The notes: generated by a model not told the origin, from the sequence alone. 64,000 bases of DNA from Oscillospiraceae bacterium (GCA_017547245.1 JAFYQD010000007.1:62001-126000), one strand, 5' to 3'. Positions 51,273 to 60,044 are shown, numbered from the stretch's first letter. Program-made: numbers and translations.

Positions 51273-52184
51273 ATGGGTGGACTTATTACTGCATTTGTTA
51301 TTGTTTTCTTTATCATCATTGTTCTTGTTTTGCTCATTTCCAACATCAAGATTGTGCCTCAGGCTGTGGTTTATGTTGTGGAACGTCTGGGCGCCTACAA
51401 CGGTACCTGGCAGACCGGCATCCATGTCAAAATTCCTTTGATCGACCGTGTTGCTCGCAAGGTATCGTTGAAAGAACAGGTCATGGATTTTCCTCCTCAG
51501 CCTGTAATCACCAAGGATAATGTAACCATTCAGATCGACACCATCGTTTTTTATCAGATCACCGATGCCAAGCTGTACACCTACGGCGTGGAACGTCCCA
51601 TTCTGGCCATCGAAAGTCTGACTGCTACCACTCTGCGTAACATCATCGGCGATATGGAGCTGGATCACACCCTGACCTCCCGTGATGTTATCAACACCCG
51701 CATCACCGCTGCCCTTGACTCGGCCACCGACAAGTGGGGTATCAAGGTCAACCGTGTTGAACTGAAGAACATCATTCCTCCCCGTGAGATTCAGGATGCC
51801 ATGGAAAAGCAGATGAAGGCCGAACGCGAACGCCGCGAAGCCATTCTGCGTGCCGAAGGCGAAAAGCGCAGCCAGGTTCTGGTTGCCGAAGGCGAAAAGG
51901 AATCTGCCATTCTGCGTGCCGATGCTGTGCGTGAACAGAAAATCCGTGAAGCACAGGGCGAAGCTGAAGCCATCCATCTGGTACAGCAGGCTTTGGCCGA
52001 CTCCATCAAGCTGCTGAACGAAGCTGCCCCCAGCCAGTCGGTTCTGACCCTCAAGAGCTTCGAGGCTCTGGAAAAGATGGCCGACGGCAAGGCCACCAAG
52101 CTGGTCATCCCCAGCGAAATTCAGTCTATGGCAGGTCTGGCTGCAGCCCTGAAGGAAACCGTAACAGAGGATGCCGCCAAGTAA
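51273..52184 (+). CDS. SPFH/Band 7 domain protein (QmcA/HflK-like)
   Basis: A 303-residue membrane scaffold. One N-terminal helix (about 5-27), SPFH domain with IKIVPQAVVYVVERLGAYNGTW and a long Ala/Glu-rich coiled coil (about 185-250) that promotes oligomerisation. It is stomatin/QmcA-like, not a flotillin. Organised with nfeD behind padR; AGGAGG site and terminator downstream. Confidence 0.94.
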   Translation: MGGLITAFVIVFFIIIVLVLLISNIKIVPQAVVYVVERLGAYNGTWQTGIHVKIPLIDRVARKVSLKEQVMDFPPQPVITKDNVTIQIDTIVFYQITDAKLYTYGVERPILAIESLTATTLRNIIGDMELDHTLTSRDVINTRITAALDSATDKWGIKVNRVELKNIIPPREIQDAMEKQMKAERERREAILRAEGEKRSQVLVAEGEKESAILRADAVREQKIREAQGEAEAIHLVQQALADSIKLLNEAAPSQSVLTLKSFEALEKMADGKATKLVIPSEIQSMAGLAAALKETVTEDAAK

Positions 52185-52230
52185 GGCGATATCTGTCAAA
52201 ACCCTGTTAAATCCATTTATAACGATTTAC

Positions 52231-52264
52231 AAAAGGGCCTCTCTGTATTCAGAGAGGCCCTTTT
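52231..52264 (+). terminator. Terminator after the SPFH gene
   Basis: AAAAGGGCCTCTCT and AGAGAGGCCCTTTT around GTATTC. Confidence 0.9.
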
Positions 52265-52316
52265 GCGTATGTTTGCGTTTTGTCTGCCCACACTTTGGGG
52301 GTAAGGAGTGATGGAT

Positions 52317-53927
52317 ATGATGAAACGGACGGCAGTGGTTTACGGGGTCTGCATTATGCTGCTAATGAGCATGATTCTGCGTCTTTGCTGGGTGGGGTTG
52401 GGCGGCGGCTCTCTGCAGGCCATGTCGGGCCAAAGCCGTTATACCTTGCAGGTGGGCAGCACACGGGGCGGTATTTACGACTGCAACATGCAGCCGCTGG
52501 TAAACCGTGAATATCGTGAAGTTTCAGCGGTGGTGCCCTCTGCCCAAACGCTTGCGGTTCTTTCTGCGGTGGGGGAAGAAGAGAAAAAGACCCTTCGAAC
52601 CTTGATGGAAAACGGCAAGCCGTTTTTGTATCAGGGAGAGCTGCAGCAAACCGAGGGAATTACCACCTATCGTTTGCCCATCCGCTACACCGACAGCACC
52701 GCCTGCCACATCATCGGCTATCTGGATGGCATGGGGCAGGGGATAAGCGGCATCGAAGCTGCCTTTGAAAGTCTGCTGCGGCAGCAAGGTGAAAATTATT
52801 CGGTCTCCTGCAGCGTGGATGCGGTGGGCCATGCCATTGATGGACAGATGTGGGCCGCACCCCAAAGCGACAGTTTGGGAGGTGTGGTGCTTAGCATTGA
52901 CCGCAGCTTTCAGCAGCTTGCCGAACAGGCCCTGGCCGATGGTGATGTGGAGGCCGGTGCGGCGGTGGTGATGGACATCTGGAGCGGCGAAATAAAGGCT
53001 ATGGCAAGCCTGCCGATATATGACCCAAACAATGTGGCGTTGGCCCTGCAAAAGGATGATGGCGGTCTGCTCAACCGTGCATTGTGTGCCTATAATGTGG
53101 GGTCAGCCTTTAAGCTTGCGGTAGCAGCTGCGGCGTTGGAGGAAGGTGTTTCGCCCGAAACCTGCTTTTCATGCACCGGCAGCATCGTGGTGGACGGCAC
53201 CCGTTTTCACTGTCACAATCTGGCCGGCCATGGCAATATTGATATGAACGAAGCCATGAATCATTCCTGCAACATCTATTTTATTGAGCTGGCCCGTTCT
53301 TTGGGGGCTGAACCCATACGAAAAATGGCAGTACGGTTGGGGTTTGGCAGTGCAATTCCTCTGGCAGATGGAATTGCGGCGGTGTCGGGTTCGCTGGCTT
53401 CTTCCGAAGAACTGCAGGGGGGCGAGCTGGCCAATTTTTCCTTTGGTCAGGGCAGACTGACAGCCACCCCTTTGCAGCTGGCCGTCATGACCGCTGCCAT
53501 TGCCAATGGGGGCGAAAAGCTCAGCCCACAGCTTGTTTTGGGTACAACCGAAGACGGTCTCACACTTGCCGAAAAATATCCCCGATATGCTTCGGCTGAG
53601 GTTATGTCGGTTCAAACGTCCGAAACGCTGCGTGCAATGATGGTGCAGGTGGTGGAGGAGGGAAGCGGAGCAAATGCTGCACCTGCCGTTGGCGGAGCAG
53701 GCGGCAAAACGGCATCGGCCCAAACCGGCAGGGCCGACCCTTCCGGAAAAGAACTGGTGCATGCGTGGTTTGTGGGTTTCTATCCGGCCCGTACACCACG
53801 TTGGGCTGTCGTTGTGCTGTGCGAAGGGGGCGGCTCGGGCGGCGATGTGGCTGCCCCGGTTTTTCGGCAAATATGCAGCTCCATTGCAGACCTGGGTTAT
53901 GTGGCAAGCGATTTGAATATCCCATAA
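52317..53927 (+). CDS. Penicillin-binding transpeptidase (PbpA/SpoVD-like class B PBP)
   Basis: A 536-residue class B PBP cross-linking peptidoglycan. One membrane helix (about 5-25), a short N-terminal module, and a transpeptidase domain with SxxK as SAFK (S263), SxN as SCN and, in place of KTG, KTA in GGKTASAQTGR. No PASTA repeats. The ATG at 52317 is placed by AAGGAG (52303-52308); the GTG at 52308 overlaps that site. Alternative roles are elongation, division or sporulation; the short size and isolated gene do not decide. Confidence 0.9.
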   Translation: MMKRTAVVYGVCIMLLMSMILRLCWVGLGGGSLQAMSGQSRYTLQVGSTRGGIYDCNMQPLVNREYREVSAVVPSAQTLAVLSAVGEEEKKTLRTLMENGKPFLYQGELQQTEGITTYRLPIRYTDSTACHIIGYLDGMGQGISGIEAAFESLLRQQGENYSVSCSVDAVGHAIDGQMWAAPQSDSLGGVVLSIDRSFQQLAEQALADGDVEAGAAVVMDIWSGEIKAMASLPIYDPNNVALALQKDDGGLLNRALCAYNVGSAFKLAVAAAALEEGVSPETCFSCTGSIVVDGTRFHCHNLAGHGNIDMNEAMNHSCNIYFIELARSLGAEPIRKMAVRLGFGSAIPLADGIAAVSGSLASSEELQGGELANFSFGQGRLTATPLQLAVMTAAIANGGEKLSPQLVLGTTEDGLTLAEKYPRYASAEVMSVQTSETLRAMMVQVVEEGSGANAAPAVGGAGGKTASAQTGRADPSGKELVHAWFVGFYPARTPRWAVVVLCEGGGSGGDVAAPVFRQICSSIADLGYVASDLNIP

Positions 53928-53974
53928 AGAAGTAAACAAAACTACTTTTCAAGCTATAAAAAATATTATGGGCA

Positions 53975-54003
53975 TTGCTATTTATCTGTGTTTGCGCTAT
54001 AAT
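53975..54003 (+). promoter_or_regulatory. Promoter of the second degV gene
   Basis: TTGCTA (53975-53980), 17 bases, TATAAT (53998-54003). Confidence 0.75.
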
Positions 54004-54065
54004 AAATGTTTGTAAGCGGAAGATGCTCTAAAAAAGCCGCAATTTGACTTTGGAGGTAGAACAGA

Positions 54066-54938
54066 ATGAGCAACCGTCCTTTTGTTATTTCCACCGATTC
54101 CGGCAGCGACCTGAACCAGCAGTACTGCCAGGAAAACGGGGTTCTTTGTGTTGAACTTAGCTATACCATCGCCGGTGAAACCTACACCAGCTTTGATCCC
54201 CGCATGACCAACAAACAGTTTTATGACCTGATTCGTCAGGGCGAAATGCCTGTTACCCAGCAGGTAAACCCCCAGCAGATTACTGATGCATGGGAACCTG
54301 TTGTACAGCAGGGCAATGACATTCTGCATATTGGTTTTTCTTCCGGCCTCAGCGGCAGCTTCAACAGCGCCTGCATGGCTGCCGAAGAACTGCGTGAAAA
54401 GTATCCCGAAGCCACCATCATCACCGTTGACAGTCTGGCCGCATCTCTGGGCCATGGCATGCTGGTGGATTTTGCCGTTAAGATGAAGAAGGACGGCGCT
54501 TCCATCGAAGAAATTGCCGCATGGCAGGAAGCCAACAAGATGAATCTGGTTCACAACTTCACCGTTGACGACCTGAATCATCTGCAGCGCGGCGGCCGTG
54601 TTTCCAAGGCTACTGCCATTGTTGGCACCGCCCTTGGCATCAAGCCTGTTCTTCATGTGGATGATGAAGGCCACCTGATCAACATCTCCAAGGTGCGCGG
54701 CCGCAAGCCTTCGCTCAAGGCTTTGGTTGACCGCATGGAAGAACTGACCGAAGGTTGGGAAAATACCGAAATTTTCATCAGCCACGGCGATTGTCTGGAA
54801 GATGCCCAGTTTGTTGCCGATGAAATTACCAAGCGCTTCGGCATTACCAAGTTCACCATCGACTACGTTGGTCCCGTCATCGGTTCCCACACCGGCTGCG
54901 GTGTTGTGGCCCTGTTCTTTATGGGCAAAAACCGCTAA
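54066..54938 (+). CDS. DegV family protein (fatty acid-binding), second copy
   Basis: A 290-residue DegV protein: VISTDSGSDLN at the start, the substrate loop HIGFSSGLSGSFNSA, LVHNFTVDDLNHLQRGGRVSKATAIVG and VGPVIGSHTGCGVVALFF, the usual C-terminal signature. It keeps these motifs better than the copy at 10001, so it is the more likely FakB-type acyl carrier. Own promoter and terminator. Confidence 0.94.
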   Translation: MSNRPFVISTDSGSDLNQQYCQENGVLCVELSYTIAGETYTSFDPRMTNKQFYDLIRQGEMPVTQQVNPQQITDAWEPVVQQGNDILHIGFSSGLSGSFNSACMAAEELREKYPEATIITVDSLAASLGHGMLVDFAVKMKKDGASIEEIAAWQEANKMNLVHNFTVDDLNHLQRGGRVSKATAIVGTALGIKPVLHVDDEGHLINISKVRGRKPSLKALVDRMEELTEGWENTEIFISHGDCLEDAQFVADEITKRFGITKFTIDYVGPVIGSHTGCGVVALFFMGKNR

Positions 54939-54954
54939 GCTGTCATTTGACTGC

Positions 54955-54991
54955 AAACGCCGCCGAAGCATTGCTTTCGGCGGCGTTTTTT
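54955..54991 (+). terminator. Terminator after the second degV gene
   Basis: AAACGCCGCCGAA and TTTCGGCGGCGTTT form a strong stem followed by T6. Confidence 0.92.
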
Positions 54992-55036
54992 GCTACACTT
55001 TTTAAGATATCTATCACGAAAGAAGAGGTTTCCCCG

Positions 55037-56131
55037 ATGATTCGGATCATTCTTGGCATTGTTCTTACCGTGGGCGCGGTGGTTTTGCGGCTGTTGGCGC
55101 CTACCAACCCTGCGCTGGTCGAGCGTTTCTTTTCCCGTGGGGTTTACCCCTTGTGGTCGGCGCTGGCCACAAAGCTGAACAGCATAGTGTCCTTTTCTGT
55201 TTATGAATATGGTTTGTGGGCCATTTTGCTTGGCCTGCTTATTTGGATCATCGCTGCTGTTTTGCATGCGGTGCGTCCTTCTCTTAATCTCGAGGCTTTC
55301 TGGAAAAGCTCCATGTCCACCTTTGTGCTGGTGATTGGCATTGTTGCCATGTGGTATATGGTGGGCGGCGGCCTCAACTATTTCCGCAGTTCTTTCACCG
55401 CCTATTGCGGCCTGGAAGTGCGCCAGTCTTCGGTAGAAGAGCTGACCGGTCTTTGCACCGACCTTGCGGCAGAGGCAAACCGCCTCAGCGAAGCGGTCAC
55501 CCGTGGTCAGGATGGCGGTATGGTCATGGCCCAGGGGTTTGAGGGCAGTTGCCTGAAGGTGCGTCAGGGCTACCATAATCTTGATGACAAATACAACGGC
55601 ACACTGCGTGCGGCAGCTTACATTCGTCCCAAAGCGGTCGATCTTTCCGAGGTAATGTCCCTTTGCCGCATCACCGGTCTTTATTCTTTTTATACGGGCG
55701 AAGCCAACATCAATGTGGATACCCCGGAGTATTCCATTCCCTATACCATTGCGCACGAGTCGGCCCATGTCTGCGGTTTTATGCGTGAAGATGAAGCCAA
55801 CTACATAGCTTATGTGGCCTGCCGTGCGTCACAGGATGACGAAACCCGTTACAGCGGCACCATGCTTGCCCTGATTCACACCCTGAACGCTTTGGCCCGC
55901 ACCGATGCGGAAGCCTGGCGTGAAATACGGGTCAGCCTCAGTCCCGGGGTACAGGCCGATCTGGCGCTGAACAGTGCCTATTGGAACAAGTTTGACACCA
56001 ATGTGGGCAAGGTGGCCGAAAAGGCCAACGATGCCCATCTTAAACTGAACGATCAGCAGGGCGGCATCCAAAGCTATGGCCGCATGGTCGATTTGCTGTT
56101 GGCCGATTGGCGTGACGGCGGAATTGCATAA
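55037..56131 (+). CDS. DUF3810 family membrane protein, putative zinc metallopeptidase
   Basis: A 364-residue protein. Two or three N-terminal membrane helices (about 2-20, 58-78, 93-112) lead into an external domain. The DUF3810 core is clear: YFRSSF, YSFYTGEANIN, then IPYTIAHESAHVCGFMREDEANYIAYVAC. That segment holds an HExxH motif (H240, E241, H244) with acidic residues at 251-253 that could be the third metal ligand, the layout of a gluzincin-like peptidase. No substrate is known. ATG 55037 is used; the frame open 30 codons upstream runs through the terminator. Confidence 0.87.
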   Translation: MIRIILGIVLTVGAVVLRLLAPTNPALVERFFSRGVYPLWSALATKLNSIVSFSVYEYGLWAILLGLLIWIIAAVLHAVRPSLNLEAFWKSSMSTFVLVIGIVAMWYMVGGGLNYFRSSFTAYCGLEVRQSSVEELTGLCTDLAAEANRLSEAVTRGQDGGMVMAQGFEGSCLKVRQGYHNLDDKYNGTLRAAAYIRPKAVDLSEVMSLCRITGLYSFYTGEANINVDTPEYSIPYTIAHESAHVCGFMREDEANYIAYVACRASQDDETRYSGTMLALIHTLNALARTDAEAWREIRVSLSPGVQADLALNSAYWNKFDTNVGKVAEKANDAHLKLNDQQGGIQSYGRMVDLLLADWRDGGIA

Positions 56132-56132
56132 T

Positions 56133-56166
56133 AAAAAGCTCTCCGCATTACGGAGAGCTTTTTTTA
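56133..56166. terminator. Bidirectional terminator between the DUF3810 gene and the DeoR-type gene
   Basis: AAAAAGCTCTCCG and CGGAGAGCTTTTT around CATTA. Confidence 0.9.
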
Positions 56167-56952
56167 TTCGTTTTCAGATGTTTGTCCGGCTACAATCAGG
56201 TTGATGCCGGCCTCTTCGGCCTGGGCAATGGTTTCGGCATCCACGCCCGAGTCGGTAATCAGATAGTCAACACCGTTGATGGGCGCCACAACACCAAGAT
56301 AGGTCTGGTGGAACTTGCTGCTGTCGGCCAGCATATAGGTCTGGTTGGCCGATTTCATCATAGCTTGTTTGATTTGGCCTTCAAACAGGTTGGTGGTGGT
56401 ATAACCGTTCTGGAAGTCTATGCCGTTGCAGCCAATAAAGGCTTTGTCTACCTTCAGGTTGCGCAAGGAAGCTTCGGCAATGGGGCCAATGGCCGACTGC
56501 AGCTTGTGCCGCAGCTGTCCGCCGATGTGTATGACCTCCACTTCGGGGCAGTCTACCAGTTCCATTACTTCCTTAAAAGAGTTTGTCACCAGCGTAATGT
56601 TTTTCTTTTCGCCGCTTTTCAACAGGGTGGCAAGATAGGCAACGGTGGAGGAGGGATCCAGCACAATGGCGTCGTTGTCATTGATGTGCTTGTATGCCTC
56701 ACGGGCAATCTGCAGCTTTTCGGCCACCTGTGTGGTTTCAAGATCCACCAGTGCGGGGTCAAAGGCGGTGTTGGTCACCTTGATGGCGCCGCCGTGGGTA
56801 CGCTTCAGCAGCCCGGCTTCTTCCAGTTCCTTCAGGTCGCGGCGGATGGTCACATCCGAGGTCTGGAACCTTTCGCTCAGGTCAGAAACACGCACGATGC
56901 GGTATTTCGAAACCATTTCTTTGATCAGTTCTTTTCTTTTATGTGCAAGCAT
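56164..56952 (-). CDS. DeoR/GlpR family transcriptional regulator
   Basis: A 262-residue repressor. N-terminal HTH (about 6-58) with VSDLSERFQTSDVTIRRDLKELEEAGLLKRTHGGA; C-terminal sugar-phosphate-sensing DeoRC domain with DAIVLDPSSTVAYLATLL, KAFIGCNGID and MLADSSKFHQTYLG. No sugar operon is adjacent, so the target is unknown. It is co-directional with rex 24 bases upstream, with AAAGGAG before the ATG. Confidence 0.93.
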   Translation of the reverse strand: MLAHKRKELIKEMVSKYRIVRVSDLSERFQTSDVTIRRDLKELEEAGLLKRTHGGAIKVTNTAFDPALVDLETTQVAEKLQIAREAYKHINDNDAIVLDPSSTVAYLATLLKSGEKKNITLVTNSFKEVMELVDCPEVEVIHIGGQLRHKLQSAIGPIAEASLRNLKVDKAFIGCNGIDFQNGYTTTNLFEGQIKQAMMKSANQTYMLADSSKFHQTYLGVVAPINGVDYLITDSGVDAETIAQAEEAGINLIVAGQTSENE

Positions 56953-56976
56953 AGGGCAAACTCCTTTGCGGTGTTT

Positions 56977-57627
56977 TTACTTGACAAGACGCTCTTCCTG
57001 AAATCTGGTCTCTACCTGTCCGGCCAGCAGTGCCATCTCTATGGCCAGATTTTCGTACCGTACAACAACACCGGCAGGCACATTCAAATGCACCGGTGCA
57101 ATGTTCATAATGCCTCGAATGCCGCAGGCCACCAGTTCGTCGCACACGGCCTGTGCCTGATCTTCAGGAACGGCAATCACCGCAAGGCGTATGTTGTTGC
57201 ATGTGCAGACGCCCTTTAGCTTTTGCATGGGCAGTATTTTTTTGCCGGAAGAAGAACTGCCGACCAAAGCAGGGTCGATGTCGAACCCTGCCACAATTTT
57301 CAACCCATAACAGCTGAAGCCACGGTAGTCCAACACGGCGCGGCCCATTTTGCCGCAGCCGACCAAAACCGCTTCCGAAAGGCTGTTAAAGCCCAAAAAC
57401 TGGTCAAGTTCTTTAATTAAGTTTTTTACCACATAACCCACCTTGGGGCGGCCGCCGGTTGTGGCAGCGGCAAGGTCTTTGCGAACCTGCACCTCGCCCA
57501 GACCCAATGCGGCAGCAATGGCTGTGGCAGAAATGTGGTCGGGAGCATCAGCGGGCAAAGACTTCAGATAGGTAACATATGTGGGCAGACGCTGAAGTGC
57601 CGCTTTGGAAATTTGGTTGATTCCCAA
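56977..57627 (-). CDS. rex: Redox-sensing transcriptional repressor Rex
   Basis: A 216-residue repressor that senses the NADH/NAD+ ratio and controls fermentative genes. HTH at the N-terminus (ISKAALQRLPTYVTYLKSL, TAIAAALGLGEVQVRKDLA) followed by the hallmark GGRPKVGYVVKNLI and a Rossmann domain with VLVGCGKMGRAVLDY. TTG 57627 is preferred: the ATG at 57636 lies directly against AAAGGGG, while the TTG is nine bases away and gives a normal Rex N-terminus. Confidence 0.95.
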   Translation of the reverse strand: MGINQISKAALQRLPTYVTYLKSLPADAPDHISATAIAAALGLGEVQVRKDLAAATTGGRPKVGYVVKNLIKELDQFLGFNSLSEAVLVGCGKMGRAVLDYRGFSCYGLKIVAGFDIDPALVGSSSSGKKILPMQKLKGVCTCNNIRLAVIAVPEDQAQAVCDELVACGIRGIMNIAPVHLNVPAGVVVRYENLAIEMALLAGQVETRFQEERLVK

Positions 57628-57699
57628 AGCAATCATCCCCTTTGGTCGAGATTAAGGAATTTTGCTGAGAAAAAATATCTTATTATCCATATAATACCA

Positions 57700-57736
57700 C
57701 CGATTGGATATGAAATCAATCGGTTTTATCGATTGA
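57700..57736. promoter_or_regulatory. Interleaved dyads between rex and the hydrolase gene
   Basis: CCGATTG (57700-57706) pairs with CAATCGG (57717-57723), and TCAATCG (57716-57722) with CGATTGA (57730-57736); a further ATCGGTTGA follows. The shared CAATCGG element suggests a regulator array in this divergent intergenic region. It is not a Rex box of the TTGTTAA type. Confidence 0.5.
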
Positions 57737-57794
57737 AAAGATCGGTTGAGTTTGCCGTTTTGCTGTGGTATCATTTTGTGGAAAGGAGTGTGGA

Positions 57795-58478
57795 GTGCAT
57801 ATGGTCAACCTGTATTATATACGGCAGGGAAGTGGCTTTCCGCTGATTTTGCTGCACGGCAATGGAGAAGACAGCTCCTATTTCAGCCATCAGACAGAGG
57901 CTTTTTCGGCTCGTTTCCAGACATATGCCATCGACACCCGTGGTCACGGCCGTTCCCCAAGGGGCAAGGCTCCCTTTACCCTGATCCAGTTTGCCCAAGA
58001 TCTCAAAAACTTTATGGATGAACACAATATTCCAAAGGCGCATATTCTGGGCTTTTCGGACGGCGGTAATATTGCCATGCTGTTTGCGCAAATGTATCCC
58101 GAGCGTGTGGAAAAGCTGATTTTGAACGGCGCCAACCTTGATCCTCAGGGCGTAAAGCCTTTGGTTCAGCTGCCCATCGTGCTGGGATATGGGCTGCTGT
58201 CCTTCATAAGTCTTTTTGACAAAGGCGCAATCCCCAAAAAAGAGCTGCTTTGCCTTATGGTCACCCAACCCCACATCAAGCCTCACCAGCTTTCTTCTTT
58301 GCATATCCCCACCCTTGTTGTGGCAGGGGATAGGGACATGATAAAAGACAGCCACACCCGTCTGATAGCAGAATCCATTCCCGATGCACAGCTTTGCATC
58401 CTGCCGGGCAGTCACTTTGTGGCGGCCGAAAATCCAAAGGCCTTCAACCGGGCGGTGCTGGAATTTTTGGAACAATAA
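57795..58478 (+). CDS. Alpha/beta hydrolase
   Basis: A 227-residue alpha/beta hydrolase fold enzyme. Strand PLILLHGNGED with the oxyanion HGN, nucleophile Ser in GFSDGG, acid Asp in VVAGDRDMI and His in LPGSHFV. Likely an esterase-type enzyme; substrate unknown. The GTG at 57795 is six bases after AAAGGAG, better placed than the ATG at 57801. Divergent from rex. Confidence 0.9.
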   Translation: MHMVNLYYIRQGSGFPLILLHGNGEDSSYFSHQTEAFSARFQTYAIDTRGHGRSPRGKAPFTLIQFAQDLKNFMDEHNIPKAHILGFSDGGNIAMLFAQMYPERVEKLILNGANLDPQGVKPLVQLPIVLGYGLLSFISLFDKGAIPKKELLCLMVTQPHIKPHQLSSLHIPTLVVAGDRDMIKDSHTRLIAESIPDAQLCILPGSHFVAAENPKAFNRAVLEFLEQ

Positions 58479-58511
58479 ACTCCCCCAAATCAGGTGGGGT
58501 TCATAAAACAG

Positions 58512-58545
58512 TAAAAGCCAAGCCGCACATGCAGCTTGGCTTTTA
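58512..58545 (+). terminator. Terminator after the hydrolase gene
   Basis: TAAAAGCCAAGC and GCTTGGCTTTTA around a ten-base loop. Confidence 0.85.
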
Positions 58546-58616
58546 TCGTTGGTTACTTTGCATGGAAGAATGCAGTGTATGCAGATGTCCATACTGTTAG
58601 ACAAATTGGATTTGGG

Positions 58617-59276
58617 TTAACTGTTTTGACTAATCCATTTCTTTGACCAGATAAACAATGTTTGGGACATTTTATTAAAATCAATTGTTCCGCCGTTTTT
58701 CAAATTCAAAAAGGTTTCAACAATGACCTGTTCTTCAGGATTTACAACCTGAAGCAAATCTTTCTGATGGCTGAAATAGTTTCCGGTTTGCTTGAAAGCG
58801 ATTGCCTGAACAACAAAAGAAGCGGATTTATACAACCCTTGTAAAATATCATCGCTCTTTTCATACAGCATATTGTGTACACAACCGTGGAATATGTTGC
58901 AGGCTCCGATTTTGATTGCTTGGTTCACAGCTCTTTCGTCTATAATCGCAAGAATCTCATCAAGGGTTCCTTTGATTGGTGTGGTGTCGTGATAAAACTG
59001 GAACAGGTCAGAAGGCTCCCAATTCATAATTTCAGCTTTACCGGAAAGAAAGCCGCAAATCAACTCTCTGTGAGGAAGGGTGTCCAACATTGTATGATAA
59101 GTTTGAATATCCGCAACAGACAATTCATCCAGAATCACAACAATATCAATGTCGCTTTTTTCAGTTGCTTCACCACGACCGTAGCTGCCCTGCAAACCTA
59201 CAAACCACACACGGTTTGTAAAAGTCTCGTCTAATATCCGCAAAAATTTTTTCATCCAAACAGCAATATCGATCAT
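58617..59276 (-). CDS. Nucleotidyltransferase domain protein (aminoglycoside adenylyltransferase-like)
   Basis: A 219-residue protein with the Pol-beta-type nucleotidyltransferase motif GLQGSYGRGEATEKSDIDIVVIL (GSxxRG then S-D-I-D), a helical second half and no membrane segment. Related proteins include antibiotic adenylyltransferases, but resistance cannot be claimed from sequence. ATG 59276 follows GCGAGGA; an upstream ATG at 59327 lacks a site. The gene is AT-rich compared with its neighbours and has no obvious partners, consistent with recent acquisition. Confidence 0.82.
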   Translation of the reverse strand: MIDIAVWMKKFLRILDETFTNRVWFVGLQGSYGRGEATEKSDIDIVVILDELSVADIQTYHTMLDTLPHRELICGFLSGKAEIMNWEPSDLFQFYHDTTPIKGTLDEILAIIDERAVNQAIKIGACNIFHGCVHNMLYEKSDDILQGLYKSASFVVQAIAFKQTGNYFSHQKDLLQVVNPEEQVIVETFLNLKNGGTIDFNKMSQTLFIWSKKWISQNS

Positions 59277-59350
59277 TTTAATATCCTCGCCCAATTTAAG
59301 CTCGTATCGTTGTACTACGGGTACCATCTTTGTTTTTGAAACGGTTATGC

Positions 59351-59755
59351 TTAGTATTTTTTACTGTAGTATTTGCTGAAGAAAACATAAATCAGCAGCT
59401 GGCCACACACAAAAAAGCCAAGCAGGGTGGCTATTTCGTTGTACCGCATAAAAACCGCAGCCAGCATGGCCGCATACTGGATGGCAATTACGGAAAACAG
59501 GGTGGCCTTTGCGGCTTTGTTTGAAATAAAGACCAGCCGTTCTTCGTTCTGAAGAATCTCCATCTGTTTGACAGAGTCGGGATTCTTGCTTATCTTCCAC
59601 AATTTAAGCAGGCTGATGGTGCAGACAAAAAGCAAGGCACATCCCATACCGGTCATCATTTCGTTCATATCGGTAAAAATGGCGCACAGCAGCATGATGG
59701 CACCCAGCGCCCAAAGAACAGCCAGATAGATGGCCTGTTGTTTTATCTTTTTCAT
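59351..59755 (-). CDS. Four-helix membrane protein paired with an XRE regulator
   Basis: A 134-residue protein with helices at about 8-27, 32-50, 85-103 and 107-128. Between them lies a charged cytoplasmic loop, KNPDSVKQMEILQNEERLVFISNKAAKA, of the kind seen in DUF2178/DUF6442-like proteins. These are often encoded after a small Cro-like repressor in Firmicutes. The start overlaps the stop of that repressor by four bases. Function is unknown. Confidence 0.75.
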   Translation of the reverse strand: MKKIKQQAIYLAVLWALGAIMLLCAIFTDMNEMMTGMGCALLFVCTISLLKLWKISKNPDSVKQMEILQNEERLVFISNKAAKATLFSVIAIQYAAMLAAVFMRYNEIATLLGFFVCGQLLIYVFFSKYYSKKY

Positions 59756-59955
59756 TTTTCTTCCTCCTCGTAAACAAATATGTTTTCGATGGGTTGGCCA
59801 AAATAGTTGGCCAGCTTAAAGGCCAGCGGCAGCGAGGCTGTGTAGCGTCCGCCCTCCAGCGAGATAATGGTCTGGCGCGAAACACCAACGGCATTGGCCA
59901 GATCTTCCTGTGTAATCTGTGCTGCCCTGCGCAGTTCGGCGATATTGTTTTTCAA
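59752..59955 (-). CDS. Small XRE-family transcriptional regulator
   Basis: A 67-residue protein that is almost entirely a Cro/CI-type HTH: LRRAAQITQEDLANAVGVSRQTIISLEGGRYTASLPLAFKLANYFG, followed by IENIFVYEEEE. The short compact form (YozG/YgzD-like) is typically coupled to a downstream membrane protein, as here. GGAGGTGAC precedes the ATG. It probably represses its own promoter through the palindrome at 59975-59990. Confidence 0.93.
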   Translation of the reverse strand: MKNNIAELRRAAQITQEDLANAVGVSRQTIISLEGGRYTASLPLAFKLANYFGQPIENIFVYEEEEK

Positions 59956-59974
59956 TATGTCACCTCCATGAAAA

Positions 59975-60026
59975 GTAAAGTTAACTTTACAATAAGCAGT
60001 ATAGCCTGTGTCGTACCAAATGTCAA
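59975..60026 (-). promoter_or_regulatory. Promoter and autoregulatory palindrome of the XRE pair
   Basis: Minus-strand TTGACA (60026-60021), 17 bases, TATACT (60003-59998). The perfect 16-base palindrome GTAAAGTTAACTTTAC (59975-59990) covers the expected transcription start, ideal for repression by the XRE protein. Confidence 0.8.
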
Positions 60027-60044
60027 GTTTGTTTTACATTATGG

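Noticed and set aside
57637-57794. Rex-binding site for autoregulation
   Set aside because: No TTGTTAA-N4-TTAACAA or TTGTGAA-type palindrome could be found; the dyads present have a different sequence.
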